Assembly (NCBI RefSeq): GCF_009796785.1
Contig: NZ_CP047026.1
Span: forward strand, 3,082,501 to 3,146,500
Reading direction: 5' to 3'
Length of the DNA stretch: 64,000 nt
Origin: Polaribacter sp. L3A8
GTDB taxonomy: Bacteria; Bacteroidota; Bacteroidia; Flavobacteriales; Flavobacteriaceae
Part shown: positions 43,420 through 50,850 of the stretch, one piece after another
Position numbering within the stretch: position 1 is the stretch's first letter
Layout of the letters: every line of letters begins with the position of its first letter
The notes under the pieces: generated by a model
Database searches by the model: none
The model's input: the letters and a program-made list of their open reading frames with translations, nothing else
Told to the model about the DNA's origin: nothing
Made by a program: the position numbers and the translations under genes

Positions 43420-43533
43420 AAAAAAAGCTAAACGACAAGGGGGTAGTTCAGCTTTTTATTAATGTAATTTTGGGGGATTAAATACGCTAATTAATTTTTC
43501 TAAAATAATTTTAAATCAAAATGTAATTATTAC
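43420..43533 (-). ncRNA. Small RNA family, copy 4 (short, divergent)
   Basis: Predicted ~114 nt. Promoter: TTG 43566-43568, 20-bp spacer, TATATTTG 43538-43545. The body has diverged but keeps a hairpin AATGTAA / TTACATT at its 5' end, the TTTAATCCCCCAAAATT block (C5 at 43472-43476) and a terminator with C5 in the loop (43439-43443). Stem 43422-43433 / 43446-43457 has one G.U pair that would be an A.C mismatch on the plus strand, so the minus strand is the RNA. The start point may trim the 5' hairpin. Confidence 0.6.
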
Positions 43534-43537
43534 ATTA

Positions 43538-43592
43538 CAAATATATATTACATTGTTAGCTTATTCAATAGGTGATTTTCTTAATTCTTAAT
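43538..43592 (-). promoter_or_regulatory. sRNA copy 4 promoter and upstream element
   Basis: TATATTTG and TTG boxes with a 20-bp spacer; AAGAAAATCACCTATTGA is preserved although the RNA body has drifted. Confidence 0.6.
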
Positions 43593-43608
43593 CATTTATA
43601 AAAAAAAT

Positions 43609-43633
43609 AAACCCCAGCTATAAGCAGGGGTTT
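43609..43633 (-). terminator. Intrinsic terminator after tonB
   Basis: AAACCCC / GGGGTTT with an inner GC pair; a T7 tract follows on the minus strand. Confidence 0.8.
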
Positions 43634-43639
43634 GTTTTT

Positions 43640-44374
43640 TTAGATTCTAACTTCAAAAGTAATTGGGATACTGTAACTAACACCAACTGGAGTTCCTCTT
43701 TGTTTTCCAGGAGTCATAGTAGGTAAAGCACTAATAATTTCTACTACTTCTTTTTCTAATCGAGGGTGCGGTCCTCTAGCTCTTACATTTGCTATTTTAC
43801 CTTTGTTGTTAATTGTAAAAATTACAAATAATTTCTTTTTACCTGGTTGTAAGCCTAATTCGTTAGCCAAATTAATATTAAATTTTCTTCCAAAAAATTC
43901 CGTCACTTTTTTTGTGAAACAGTCTTTTAATTCTTTGTTATTTCCCTTACACCCCGGATAAACAGGTACGTTTTCAATTAAGATAAAAGGGATGTCTTCT
44001 ACAACCTCTTCAACTTCTTCAACTTCTATAATATCATCAGTGTTTACAACTATACCCACTGTTTCGTCTGTTTCTGTAGATTCTATTACAGTTTCTACTA
44101 TTTCTTTTTCATCTTCTACAATGGTAATTTGTTCTACAACTGGTGGAGGTGTATTTTTTGGTGGTGGTTTTACTTCTTGCATTTCGATAATAGGAATATC
44201 TTCCTTCATATCATCGACCATATTTGCTTGCCCTAAGCTTTTTAAATCATTCCTTTCATATGTTTTGTATTCAATTAAGGTGTAAGTAATAAATAAGGTT
44301 AGTACTAACCCTATTTGTAAGAAAATCTTGCTGTAGTTTTCTAACTGTTGTTTTGGGTTTTTTTTAACGTCCAT
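43640..44374 (-). CDS. Energy transducer TonB
   Basis: This 244-residue protein has one N-terminal TM segment (about 16-34), an acidic periplasmic linker with a Pro stretch (VKPPPKNTPPPVVE) and a C-terminal TonB domain (about 130-244: ENVPVYPGCKGNNKELKDCF ... PTMTPGKQRGTPVGVSY). It transmits proton-motive force to outer-membrane receptors with ExbBD. It is one of three such paralogues in the window, close to the one at 60241-60960. It is a single-gene unit. Confidence 0.9.
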   Translation of the reverse strand: MDVKKNPKQQLENYSKIFLQIGLVLTLFITYTLIEYKTYERNDLKSLGQANMVDDMKEDIPIIEMQEVKPPPKNTPPPVVEQITIVEDEKEIVETVIESTETDETVGIVVNTDDIIEVEEVEEVVEDIPFILIENVPVYPGCKGNNKELKDCFTKKVTEFFGRKFNINLANELGLQPGKKKLFVIFTINNKGKIANVRARGPHPRLEKEVVEIISALPTMTPGKQRGTPVGVSYSIPITFEVRI

Positions 44375-44490
44375 CTTGAAATCCTTTTAATCTCGTTATT
44401 TAAAAATAGCTTTAGAATTATCAAATTCTTAGTAATTTGATTTTCTATTGTAAAATTAAAGCTTAAAAGGACTTTAAAATATGATTTTCA

Positions 44491-45096
44491 TCATACTTTG
44501 TCGTGTATTTTTGTAGGGATGTTATTGTTCCAGATAGTAAGTATATCTGTGGCTACACTTGCGCCGCTACCTGCAGCAATTGCAAATTGGCTTCGGCAAC
44601 CAGCTATCGTGCCGCAACAGTATAAGCCATCTTTTATTAGGTGGTTCGTGTTTTTAAGTTGAATTCTATCTTTTGATGGGTTTGCGCTGCTATGTGGTTC
44701 TATAAAAGTAGCCAAACCTTCTATTGTAAATGGTTTAGAATAATTTAAAGCAAGAATTACAATTTTACTAAAGTAAGTAGCATTGTTGGTTTTTATTTGA
44801 TAACCATTTTTAATATTTAAGACAGATAGAACTTTTTCGTTTTCTATTTGTTGCACATGAGGGTATAAGGTAGAAAGTTGTTTTTTACCAGTAATTAAAA
44901 TATCTTTTCCTAAAGTTTTAGGCGGTAAACCTAATACATTATTAAATAATGCATCTTGTAAATGAGACGCTCTTTGATGAATAATAATGCCAATATTTTT
45001 ATCCTTAGCAAAAGTTTTATTTTTTGCAGAACCTAATACCAATGCACATTGCATTGCAGAAACGCCACCACCAATAATTAGAACATCAAAATTCAT
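44491..45096 (-). CDS. Short FAD-dependent oxidoreductase (thioredoxin-reductase-like)
   Basis: This 201-residue protein has an N-terminal FAD Rossmann motif (DVLIIGGGVSAMQCALVLG) and a C-terminal flavin-binding segment (GLYCCGTIAGCRSQFAIAAG). It is much shorter than thioredoxin reductase and lacks the CxxC redox site and NADPH domain seen there. Single-domain relatives occur in Bacteroidetes. The substrate is unknown. It abuts the marC gene (1 bp), so the two are co-transcribed. Confidence 0.7.
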   Translation of the reverse strand: MNFDVLIIGGGVSAMQCALVLGSAKNKTFAKDKNIGIIIHQRASHLQDALFNNVLGLPPKTLGKDILITGKKQLSTLYPHVQQIENEKVLSVLNIKNGYQIKTNNATYFSKIVILALNYSKPFTIEGLATFIEPHSSANPSKDRIQLKNTNHLIKDGLYCCGTIAGCRSQFAIAAGSGASVATDILTIWNNNIPTKIHDKV

Positions 45097-45684
45097 TTAA
45101 ATAAAAAGGACTTTAATATTTGTTGCAAATAATTTTACAGAAATGGCTAATAAAATTACACCAAATATTTTTCTAATTATTTGAATTCCGTTTGGACCAA
45201 TAATACGTTCTATTTTAGAAGAGGTTTTTAATACAAAATAAATTAAAAGAACATTGGCTAAAACAGCAATTATAATATTTTCTATATGAAACTCTGCTCT
45301 TAAAGAAAGTAAGGTTGTTAAACTACCTGGACCAGCAATTAAAGGGAAAGCTAAAGGAAAAACAGAGGCCGTAATAGCATTTACGTCGTCTTCATTATCT
45401 TTATAAAGTGTAATTCCTAAGATCATCTCTAAAGCAATAAAGAAAAGTATAAAAGCACCTGCAACTGCAAATGAGTGTACATCAATTCCAATCAATTTTA
45501 ATAAACTTTGTCCTAAAAACAAGAAAACAATCATAATAAAACCTGCAATTATAGCAGCTTTTTCAGACTGAATATGACCAGCTTTTTTTCGTAAGTCTAT
45601 AATAATAGGAATATTGCCAATAACATCTATAACAGCAAACAAAACCATAAATGCAGTAAAAGCTTCTTTAAAATTAAAATTCAT
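45097..45684 (-). CDS. MarC-family membrane protein
   Basis: From ATG 45684 it has 195 residues and about 6 TM segments; NIPIIIDLRKKAG and FPLAFPLIAGPGSLTTLLSL are MarC/NAAT signatures. Members are suggested small-molecule or amino-acid exporters; the substrate is unknown. The ten extra residues of the 45714 start are unlike the family. Confidence 0.85.
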   Translation of the reverse strand: MNFNFKEAFTAFMVLFAVIDVIGNIPIIIDLRKKAGHIQSEKAAIIAGFIMIVFLFLGQSLLKLIGIDVHSFAVAGAFILFFIALEMILGITLYKDNEDDVNAITASVFPLAFPLIAGPGSLTTLLSLRAEFHIENIIIAVLANVLLIYFVLKTSSKIERIIGPNGIQIIRKIFGVILLAISVKLFATNIKVLFI

Positions 45685-45767
45685 AATTTTTATAATTTTT
45701 ACAAAATTAGGCAACTTAGTTTAGGAAAACGTAAAGTTATAGAAAAAAATAACACTATTTTTGCGAT

Positions 45768-46343
45768 ATGTTTCAACTTGGAAAAACTATAGTTTCAGAA
45801 GATATTATCGAAAAAGATTTTGTTTGCAATTTATCTGCTTGTAAAGGTGCTTGTTGTATAGATGGCGACGCCGGTGCTCCTTTAGAAAAAGAAGAAACAA
45901 AAATTTTAGAAGATATTTATCCTAAAGTAAAACCTTTTTTAAGAAAAGAAGGTATCGATGTTATTGAAAAAGAAGGTACTTGGGTTACCAGTGAGTGGGG
46001 AGAATTAGAAACTCCTTTAATTAATGGTGCAGATTGTGCTTATGTTATTTTTGATGAAAAGAACACAGCTCTTTGCGCTATAGAAGAAGCATATAACCAA
46101 GGAGAAATAGATTGGAAAAAACCAGTTTCTTGTCATTTATACCCGATTAGAATAAAAGATTACAGTGAGTTTTCTGCTGTAAATTATGATAAATGGGAAA
46201 TTTGCGATGATGCTTGTACCTTAGGTAAAGAGTTACAAGTACCTGTTTACAAATTTGTAAAACAAGCTTTGGTTAGAAAATTTGGACAAGATTGGTACAA
46301 TGAATTAGAAATAGTTGCCGAAAAACATTTAAAAAATATGTAG
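45768..46343 (+). CDS. DUF3109 cysteine-cluster protein
   Basis: This 191-residue protein has the DUF3109/YkgJ-like metal cluster: CNLSACKGACCIDGDAG near residue 21, further Cys in DCAYV, SCHLYPIRI and ICDDACTLG. It probably binds zinc or iron-sulfur; the function is unknown. TATTTTTG (45756-45763) ends 4 bp before the ATG, so the transcript is likely leaderless. Confidence 0.85.
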   Translation: MFQLGKTIVSEDIIEKDFVCNLSACKGACCIDGDAGAPLEKEETKILEDIYPKVKPFLRKEGIDVIEKEGTWVTSEWGELETPLINGADCAYVIFDEKNTALCAIEEAYNQGEIDWKKPVSCHLYPIRIKDYSEFSAVNYDKWEICDDACTLGKELQVPVYKFVKQALVRKFGQDWYNELEIVAEKHLKNM

Positions 46344-46369
46344 TTACTCAACAAAGAGTATTTTACCTT

Positions 46370-46397
46370 AAAAGCATCAAAGAAATTTGATGCTTTT
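46370..46397 (+). terminator. Intrinsic terminator after DUF3109
   Basis: AAAAGCATCAAA / TTTGATGCTTTT with a GAAA loop and T-tract. Confidence 0.85.
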
Positions 46398-46452
46398 TTT
46401 GTGGCACGTTAATTGGTTTAACAAAGTTTTAACATTTAAAAACTTTCTAATT

Positions 46453-47190
46453 ATGAATAACACCAAGAAACGACCAACCAAACAATTAGAAAAATTCTCT
46501 AACCTTTTTATGCAGTTAGGGCTTGTATTAGTACTCTTTGTAGTCTTTGTGACTTTAGAATACCAAACCGAACAGAAAACAATAGTTGTTCTTAAACCAG
46601 ATAAAAACAAAATTGTTTATGTAGAACCAGATGTAAATGTTCTTTTTACAAAACAACCTAAAGTTGTGCCTCAAGTAAAGGTTATAAAAGCAGCACCATT
46701 TATTGTAGATGAGGTTGTAAAAGGAGATAATACTATTATTGAAACAATTATAGATAATACTCCAATAGAAGATCTTGTTTTAATTGATATAGATAAAGTT
46801 GTAGAGGTTAAAATTATAGATAACTTTATTGAAGATGTAGATTTTGTAAGTATAGAAGATGCACCTGTTTTTAAAGGATGTGAAAATTTATCAAAAAAAG
46901 AAAATAAGATTTGTTTTGATAAAAAAATGAAACAGTTTGTACAACGTAATTTTGATGTACAGTTGGCAAATGAAATAGGTTTACGTTCTGGTAAACATAA
47001 AATACAGACGCAGTTTGTAATAGATGATAAAGGAGAAATAGTCGATGTTAAGATTAGAACAGCTTATAAAGGTTTAGAAAAAGAAGCTTTAAGAGTTATT
47101 AAAAAGTTACCCAAATTTAAACCTGGTAAACAAAATAGTAGAACGGTTAAAGTTCGGTATAATTTACCAATAGCTTTTCGTTTAGAGTAA
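46453..47190 (+). CDS. Energy transducer TonB, divergent paralogue
   Basis: From ATG 46453 it has 245 residues: N-terminal TM (about 19-38), a linker with little Pro enrichment (QPKVVPQVKVIKAAP) and a C-terminal TonB domain (EDAPVFKGCENLSKKENKIC ... PKFKPGKQNSRTVKVRYNLP). It lacks the acidic/Pro stretch of its two paralogues, so it may serve a different receptor or partner. The longer frame to 46387 overlaps the preceding terminator and is rejected. Confidence 0.85.
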   Translation: MNNTKKRPTKQLEKFSNLFMQLGLVLVLFVVFVTLEYQTEQKTIVVLKPDKNKIVYVEPDVNVLFTKQPKVVPQVKVIKAAPFIVDEVVKGDNTIIETIIDNTPIEDLVLIDIDKVVEVKIIDNFIEDVDFVSIEDAPVFKGCENLSKKENKICFDKKMKQFVQRNFDVQLANEIGLRSGKHKIQTQFVIDDKGEIVDVKIRTAYKGLEKEALRVIKKLPKFKPGKQNSRTVKVRYNLPIAFRLE

Positions 47191-47193
47191 AAT

Positions 47194-47219
47194 AAAACCC
47201 AACCAAAAGGTTGGGTTTT
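47194..47219 (+). terminator. Intrinsic terminator after tonB
   Basis: AAAACCCAACC / GGTTGGGTTTT with loop AAAA, directly after the stop. Confidence 0.9.
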
Positions 47220-47256
47220 TTATGGAATCCGTTTTATTATTTATTATTTTTGTAAA

Positions 47257-48003
47257 ATGAAAATGAATCAATATTTAGATGCTACTTACTTAAAAACAGC
47301 GAGTCAGGCGAATCTTACGGAAGAAGCAAATCAACAGAAGGTTGTCGATTTGCTTGAAGAAGCTATTTTGTTTGATTATAAATTAATCATGATTCGTGCT
47401 AAATATATTCCTTTAGCAAAAGAAGTGCTTAAAAAAGGAGCCTCTAAAACTTTAGTAGGTACTGTAATTGGTTTTCATGAAGGGACGTATTCATCAGAAG
47501 AAAAAATTAACGAAGCCCAAAAAGCTATTGATTTAGGTGCAGATGAATTAGACTTTGTAGTAAATTATGAAGCTTTTAAAAGAGGTGAAATAGATTTGGT
47601 TACCAATGAGATTACAAAGGGAATAGCCCTTGCTTTAGAAAATAAAAAAGTTGTAAAGTGGATAATTGAAGTTGCCGCCTTAACAAATAAAGAAATAATT
47701 GTAATTTCGTCCCTAATTAAAAACATTGTTTTCACTGTTTTTGGTGAAGAAAATGCAGAGAATGTTTTTGTAAAATCATCAACAGGTTTTTTTAAAACCG
47801 AAAATAATTTACCAAACGGAGCTACATTTGATACAATGAAGTTAATTGTAGAAAATGCAAAACCCTTAAAAGTAAAAGCGGCAGGTGGTGTAAGAGATTA
47901 TAAAACGGCTGTAAAAATGATAGGTTTAGGAGTAGATAGAATAGGTACATCATCTTCTAAAGAGATAGTTAATAAGGAACAAAACAGCAATTCAGGATAC
48001 TAA
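47257..48003 (+). CDS. deoC: Deoxyribose-phosphate aldolase
   Basis: This 248-residue TIM-barrel class I aldolase cleaves 2-deoxyribose-5-phosphate to glyceraldehyde-3-phosphate and acetaldehyde. The Schiff-base Lys is in VFVKSSTGF, a second active-site Lys in KVKAAGGVRD, and there is ADELDFVVNY upstream. TATTTTTG (47245-47252) is 4 bp from the ATG, so it is probably leaderless; MNQYLD two codons later is an alternative start. Confidence 0.93.
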   Translation: MKMNQYLDATYLKTASQANLTEEANQQKVVDLLEEAILFDYKLIMIRAKYIPLAKEVLKKGASKTLVGTVIGFHEGTYSSEEKINEAQKAIDLGADELDFVVNYEAFKRGEIDLVTNEITKGIALALENKKVVKWIIEVAALTNKEIIVISSLIKNIVFTVFGEENAENVFVKSSTGFFKTENNLPNGATFDTMKLIVENAKPLKVKAAGGVRDYKTAVKMIGLGVDRIGTSSSKEIVNKEQNSNSGY

Positions 48004-48004
48004 T

Positions 48005-48577
48005 TTGATAGAATATTTTGCACATGAAACGGCTGTAATAGATAACGATTGCAGTATCGGAAAAGATACCAAAATATGGCATTTTAGTCATATTATGTCT
48101 AATTGTATTATTGGAGAGCATTGTAATATTGGTCAGAATGTAGTGGTTTCTCCAGAAGTTATTTTAGGGAAAAATGTAAAAGTGCAAAACAATGTTTCTA
48201 TTTATACAGGCGTAATTTGCGAAGACGATGTTTTTTTAGGTCCTTCTATGGTTTTTACAAATGTTATAAACCCAAGAAGTGCTATCAAAAGAAAAAATGA
48301 ATATCAAAAAACTTTAGTTAAAAAAGGCGCAAGTATTGGTGCAAATGCAACCATTGTTTGCGGCAACACTATTGGCGAGTATGCTTTTATTGGCGCAGGA
48401 TCTGTGGTAACTAAAGAAGTTTTGCCATTTGCATTGGTAGTTGGCAACCCCTCTAAACAAATTGGTTGGGTAAGCGAATACGGTCATCGGTTAGAATTTA
48501 ATAAAAACGGAATTGCAATCTGTAAAGAGAGCAATCAAAAATATCAATTAATAAACAACACCATTATAAAGTTATAG
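48005..48577 (+). CDS. Left-handed beta-helix acyl/acetyltransferase (WbpD/WlbB-like)
   Basis: This 190-residue protein starts at TTG (MIEYFAHETAVID), the usual start for this family, one base after the deoC stop. It has hexapeptide repeats (IGEHCNIGQNVVV, LGKNVKVQNNVSIYTGV) and the family motif GPSMVFTNVINPRS. It is related to UDP-amino-sugar N-acetyltransferases of surface polysaccharide synthesis. The exact substrate is unknown. Confidence 0.85.
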   Translation: MIEYFAHETAVIDNDCSIGKDTKIWHFSHIMSNCIIGEHCNIGQNVVVSPEVILGKNVKVQNNVSIYTGVICEDDVFLGPSMVFTNVINPRSAIKRKNEYQKTLVKKGASIGANATIVCGNTIGEYAFIGAGSVVTKEVLPFALVVGNPSKQIGWVSEYGHRLEFNKNGIAICKESNQKYQLINNTIIKL

Positions 48578-48578
48578 A

Positions 48579-50654
48579 ATGATAAAAAAATACGTATTTC
48601 TAGTTTTATTATTTCCCTCAATATTATTTGCTCAAGAAGAAAAATATCCAATTTTCGAAGCTTGTAAAGGTGTAGAAATTCAATCTTTAAAAGATTGTTT
48701 CTATACACAAACAAAAAAAATGTTTTTTGCAGAATTTAAAACTCCAGCAATTGCAAAAAACGAAAGTTTTAAGGGGACTGCTAATACTATTTTTTCGGTT
48801 ACAGCAGAAGGTGAATTTAAGTTAATTTATGTAAACACTCCGTTTAACGAAGTTAGAGAAGAGGTGAAAAGAGCTTTTATGGTCTTACCAAAAATCACCC
48901 CTGGGTGGTATAATAATCATGCCATAGAAATGAAGTTCGAGCTGCCTATTAGTTTTCCTATAATTGAAGCTTCTAAAGACTCTATTGTAGATAACGATGG
49001 TGCTAGTTTAGAAATTAAAAAAGAAAGTTTATTAGATGTTGTAGAAAAAAAGAGAATTGCAGATTCTACGTTTTTAGAACATAATAGTAAACTGAACATT
49101 CCTTTTACACATAGAAGTTATGTAGATTATGAATTCGCTTTACATAAGGCAAAAGGTACGCATACGGCCTCTAAACCTTATTCGTACAATGAGATAATGC
49201 CGTATTATAACATAACAAAAGAGAAGAAAAAGTTTTTAAAACCAAATAAAGAAACTTGGTTGGGTAAAAAAGTTTGGAATGAACATTTATTACAAGTTAA
49301 AAAGAAAGATTATTGGTTAACGGTAGATTTATTGTTTGATGTTCAAATAGGAAAAGACAATTCTGATGTAGCCTACACTTTTAATAATTCTAGAATTGTA
49401 AATGTGAATGGAGAAATTGGAAAGAATTTTTCATTTTCTACCACGTATTCCGAGAGTCAAGGTAGGTTTGCAGAATATGTAAATAGTTTTATAACAAATA
49501 GAGCAGCCAATGTAAGACCTAAAAATTCTGAAGGATTGGTTCCTGGTAGAGGTAAGACAAAAGGATTTAAAACAGATTCTCACGATTATCCGGTTGCAGA
49601 AGGTTATTTAGCATACACACCAAATAAGTATATGCAGTTTCAGTTTGGTAATGGTAAAAACTTTATTGGAGACGGATATAGATCTTTTATTTTATCAGAT
49701 GTTTCATCGCCATCTACGTATTTAAAAATGAAGGTTGATTTTTGGAAAATACAATACACCAATATTTGGATGTGGAATACAGAGCCCTCTTTAAGTGCAG
49801 TTTCAGACCCAAATGAACATGCAAGAAAATATGTTGCTGCTCATTATTTAAGTATCAACCTAACAGATAAGTTAAATATAGGTCTTTTTGAAACTGCAAT
49901 ATCTGCAGGAGAAAACGGAATAGATGCAGGTTTTTTAAACCCTGTTTTATTTTATAGATCTTTAGAGTTTAATAGAGGAGAAGATGCCGGTAATGCCATT
50001 ATTGGTTTAACTGGTAAGTATAAATTAAATAATAATATCTCTTTATATTCTCAATTAGTAATAGATGAGTTTTCTGTTGGTAACGTAAGTGATTTAAGTG
50101 ATTGGAGACATAAATATGCCTATCAATTAGGTGTAAAATATTTTGATGCTTTTAAAGTTGAGAATTTATTTTTACAGTTAGAGTACAACCGTGCTCGTCC
50201 GTACACATTTGCACATAGATCACCAATTTTAAATTACGGAAACTATAGTCAGCCTCTTGGGCATTTATGGGGTGCTAACTTTTGGGAGGCAATTGCAATT
50301 GCAAGATATAAAAAAGACAGATGGAGTGGTAGTGCTAAAATTATTGTAGGTAAAAAAGGGTTTGATTTAGAAGATCAGGCAATAAGTTATGGTGGAGATA
50401 TTTATCAATCTTATGTAAATCGTGTAGGAGATACAGGTATAGAAATTGGGCAAGGTAATACTGCTAACATTTTTATTGCAGACGTACAAGGTAATTATTT
50501 AATTAATCCTTCTAATAATACAAGTCTATTTGCTAGTTTATCTTATAGAAATTTCTCTTCAGACACGGCTTTAACTAGTTTTCCTTCAGGTGGAAATGTT
50601 TGGTTTTCAGTAGGAGTAAGAGCAGATTTATTTAATTGGTATTTCGACTTTTAA
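48579..50654 (+). CDS. remB: RemB-like gliding motility outer-membrane protein with TonB-C-like N-terminus
   Basis: 691 residues with signal peptide (ending LFAQ). Residues about 20-130 resemble the TonB C-terminal domain of the neighbouring tonB genes (YPIFEACKGVEIQSLKDCF, VLPKITPGWYNNHAIEMKFE, LPISF). The rest is beta-barrel-like (GFLNPVLFYRSLEFNRGEDA, NRARPYTFAHRSPILNYGNY) as in RemB/capsule-assembly Wzi-like proteins, ending in the aromatic FNWYFDF. RemB supports surface adhesin-dependent gliding in Flavobacterium johnsoniae, where it lies near sprA, as here (11 kb). Confidence 0.7.
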   Translation: MIKKYVFLVLLFPSILFAQEEKYPIFEACKGVEIQSLKDCFYTQTKKMFFAEFKTPAIAKNESFKGTANTIFSVTAEGEFKLIYVNTPFNEVREEVKRAFMVLPKITPGWYNNHAIEMKFELPISFPIIEASKDSIVDNDGASLEIKKESLLDVVEKKRIADSTFLEHNSKLNIPFTHRSYVDYEFALHKAKGTHTASKPYSYNEIMPYYNITKEKKKFLKPNKETWLGKKVWNEHLLQVKKKDYWLTVDLLFDVQIGKDNSDVAYTFNNSRIVNVNGEIGKNFSFSTTYSESQGRFAEYVNSFITNRAANVRPKNSEGLVPGRGKTKGFKTDSHDYPVAEGYLAYTPNKYMQFQFGNGKNFIGDGYRSFILSDVSSPSTYLKMKVDFWKIQYTNIWMWNTEPSLSAVSDPNEHARKYVAAHYLSINLTDKLNIGLFETAISAGENGIDAGFLNPVLFYRSLEFNRGEDAGNAIIGLTGKYKLNNNISLYSQLVIDEFSVGNVSDLSDWRHKYAYQLGVKYFDAFKVENLFLQLEYNRARPYTFAHRSPILNYGNYSQPLGHLWGANFWEAIAIARYKKDRWSGSAKIIVGKKGFDLEDQAISYGGDIYQSYVNRVGDTGIEIGQGNTANIFIADVQGNYLINPSNNTSLFASLSYRNFSSDTALTSFPSGGNVWFSVGVRADLFNWYFDF

Positions 50655-50694
50655 ATTTTAATGTTTTTTTAAGAAAAACAATCAATATTATATA

Positions 50695-50780
50695 TATCTT
50701 TGCAGTGTGATTTTTAATTAAGTCACACTTTTTCTTTTTCATAGCAATTTTCCCACTCAATTTATTGAGTGGGTTTTTTT
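50695..50780 (+). other. Possible short transcript between remB and cyoE
   Basis: A -7 box TATCTTTG (50695-50702), a hairpin AGTGTGA (50704-50710) / TCACACT (50733-50739) and a terminator (50752-50773) define a potential ~75-nt RNA. No clear -33 TTG is present at the right distance, so this is weak. Confidence 0.25.
50752..50773 (+). terminator. Intrinsic terminator downstream of remB
   Basis: CCCACTCAA / TTGAGTGGG, loop TTTA, followed by T8. Confidence 0.9.
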
Positions 50781-50826
50781 TAAGTTAAAAGCTTAATTAA
50801 ATGGTGATAAAGTCATTATTATCAAA

Positions 50827-50834
50827 TATCTTTG
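50827..50834 (+). promoter_or_regulatory. -7 box of the cyoE-cox operon
   Basis: TATCTTTG 16 bp before the cyoE ATG. Confidence 0.45.
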
Positions 50835-50850
50835 CAAACTATTTTGTGAT

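Noticed and set aside
40740..43600. CRISPR or ordinary transposon repeat explanation for the four ~220-bp copies
   Set aside because: Spacing is irregular, there are no short direct repeats with spacers, no transposase in the copies, and promoter plus terminator geometry is conserved. IS30 is a separate, later insertion.
43992..44285. Ser/Thr-rich plus-strand frame (and a similar one at 60392-60922)
   Set aside because: Antisense of the acidic Glu/Val linkers of the TonB genes, which naturally gives Ser-rich frames.
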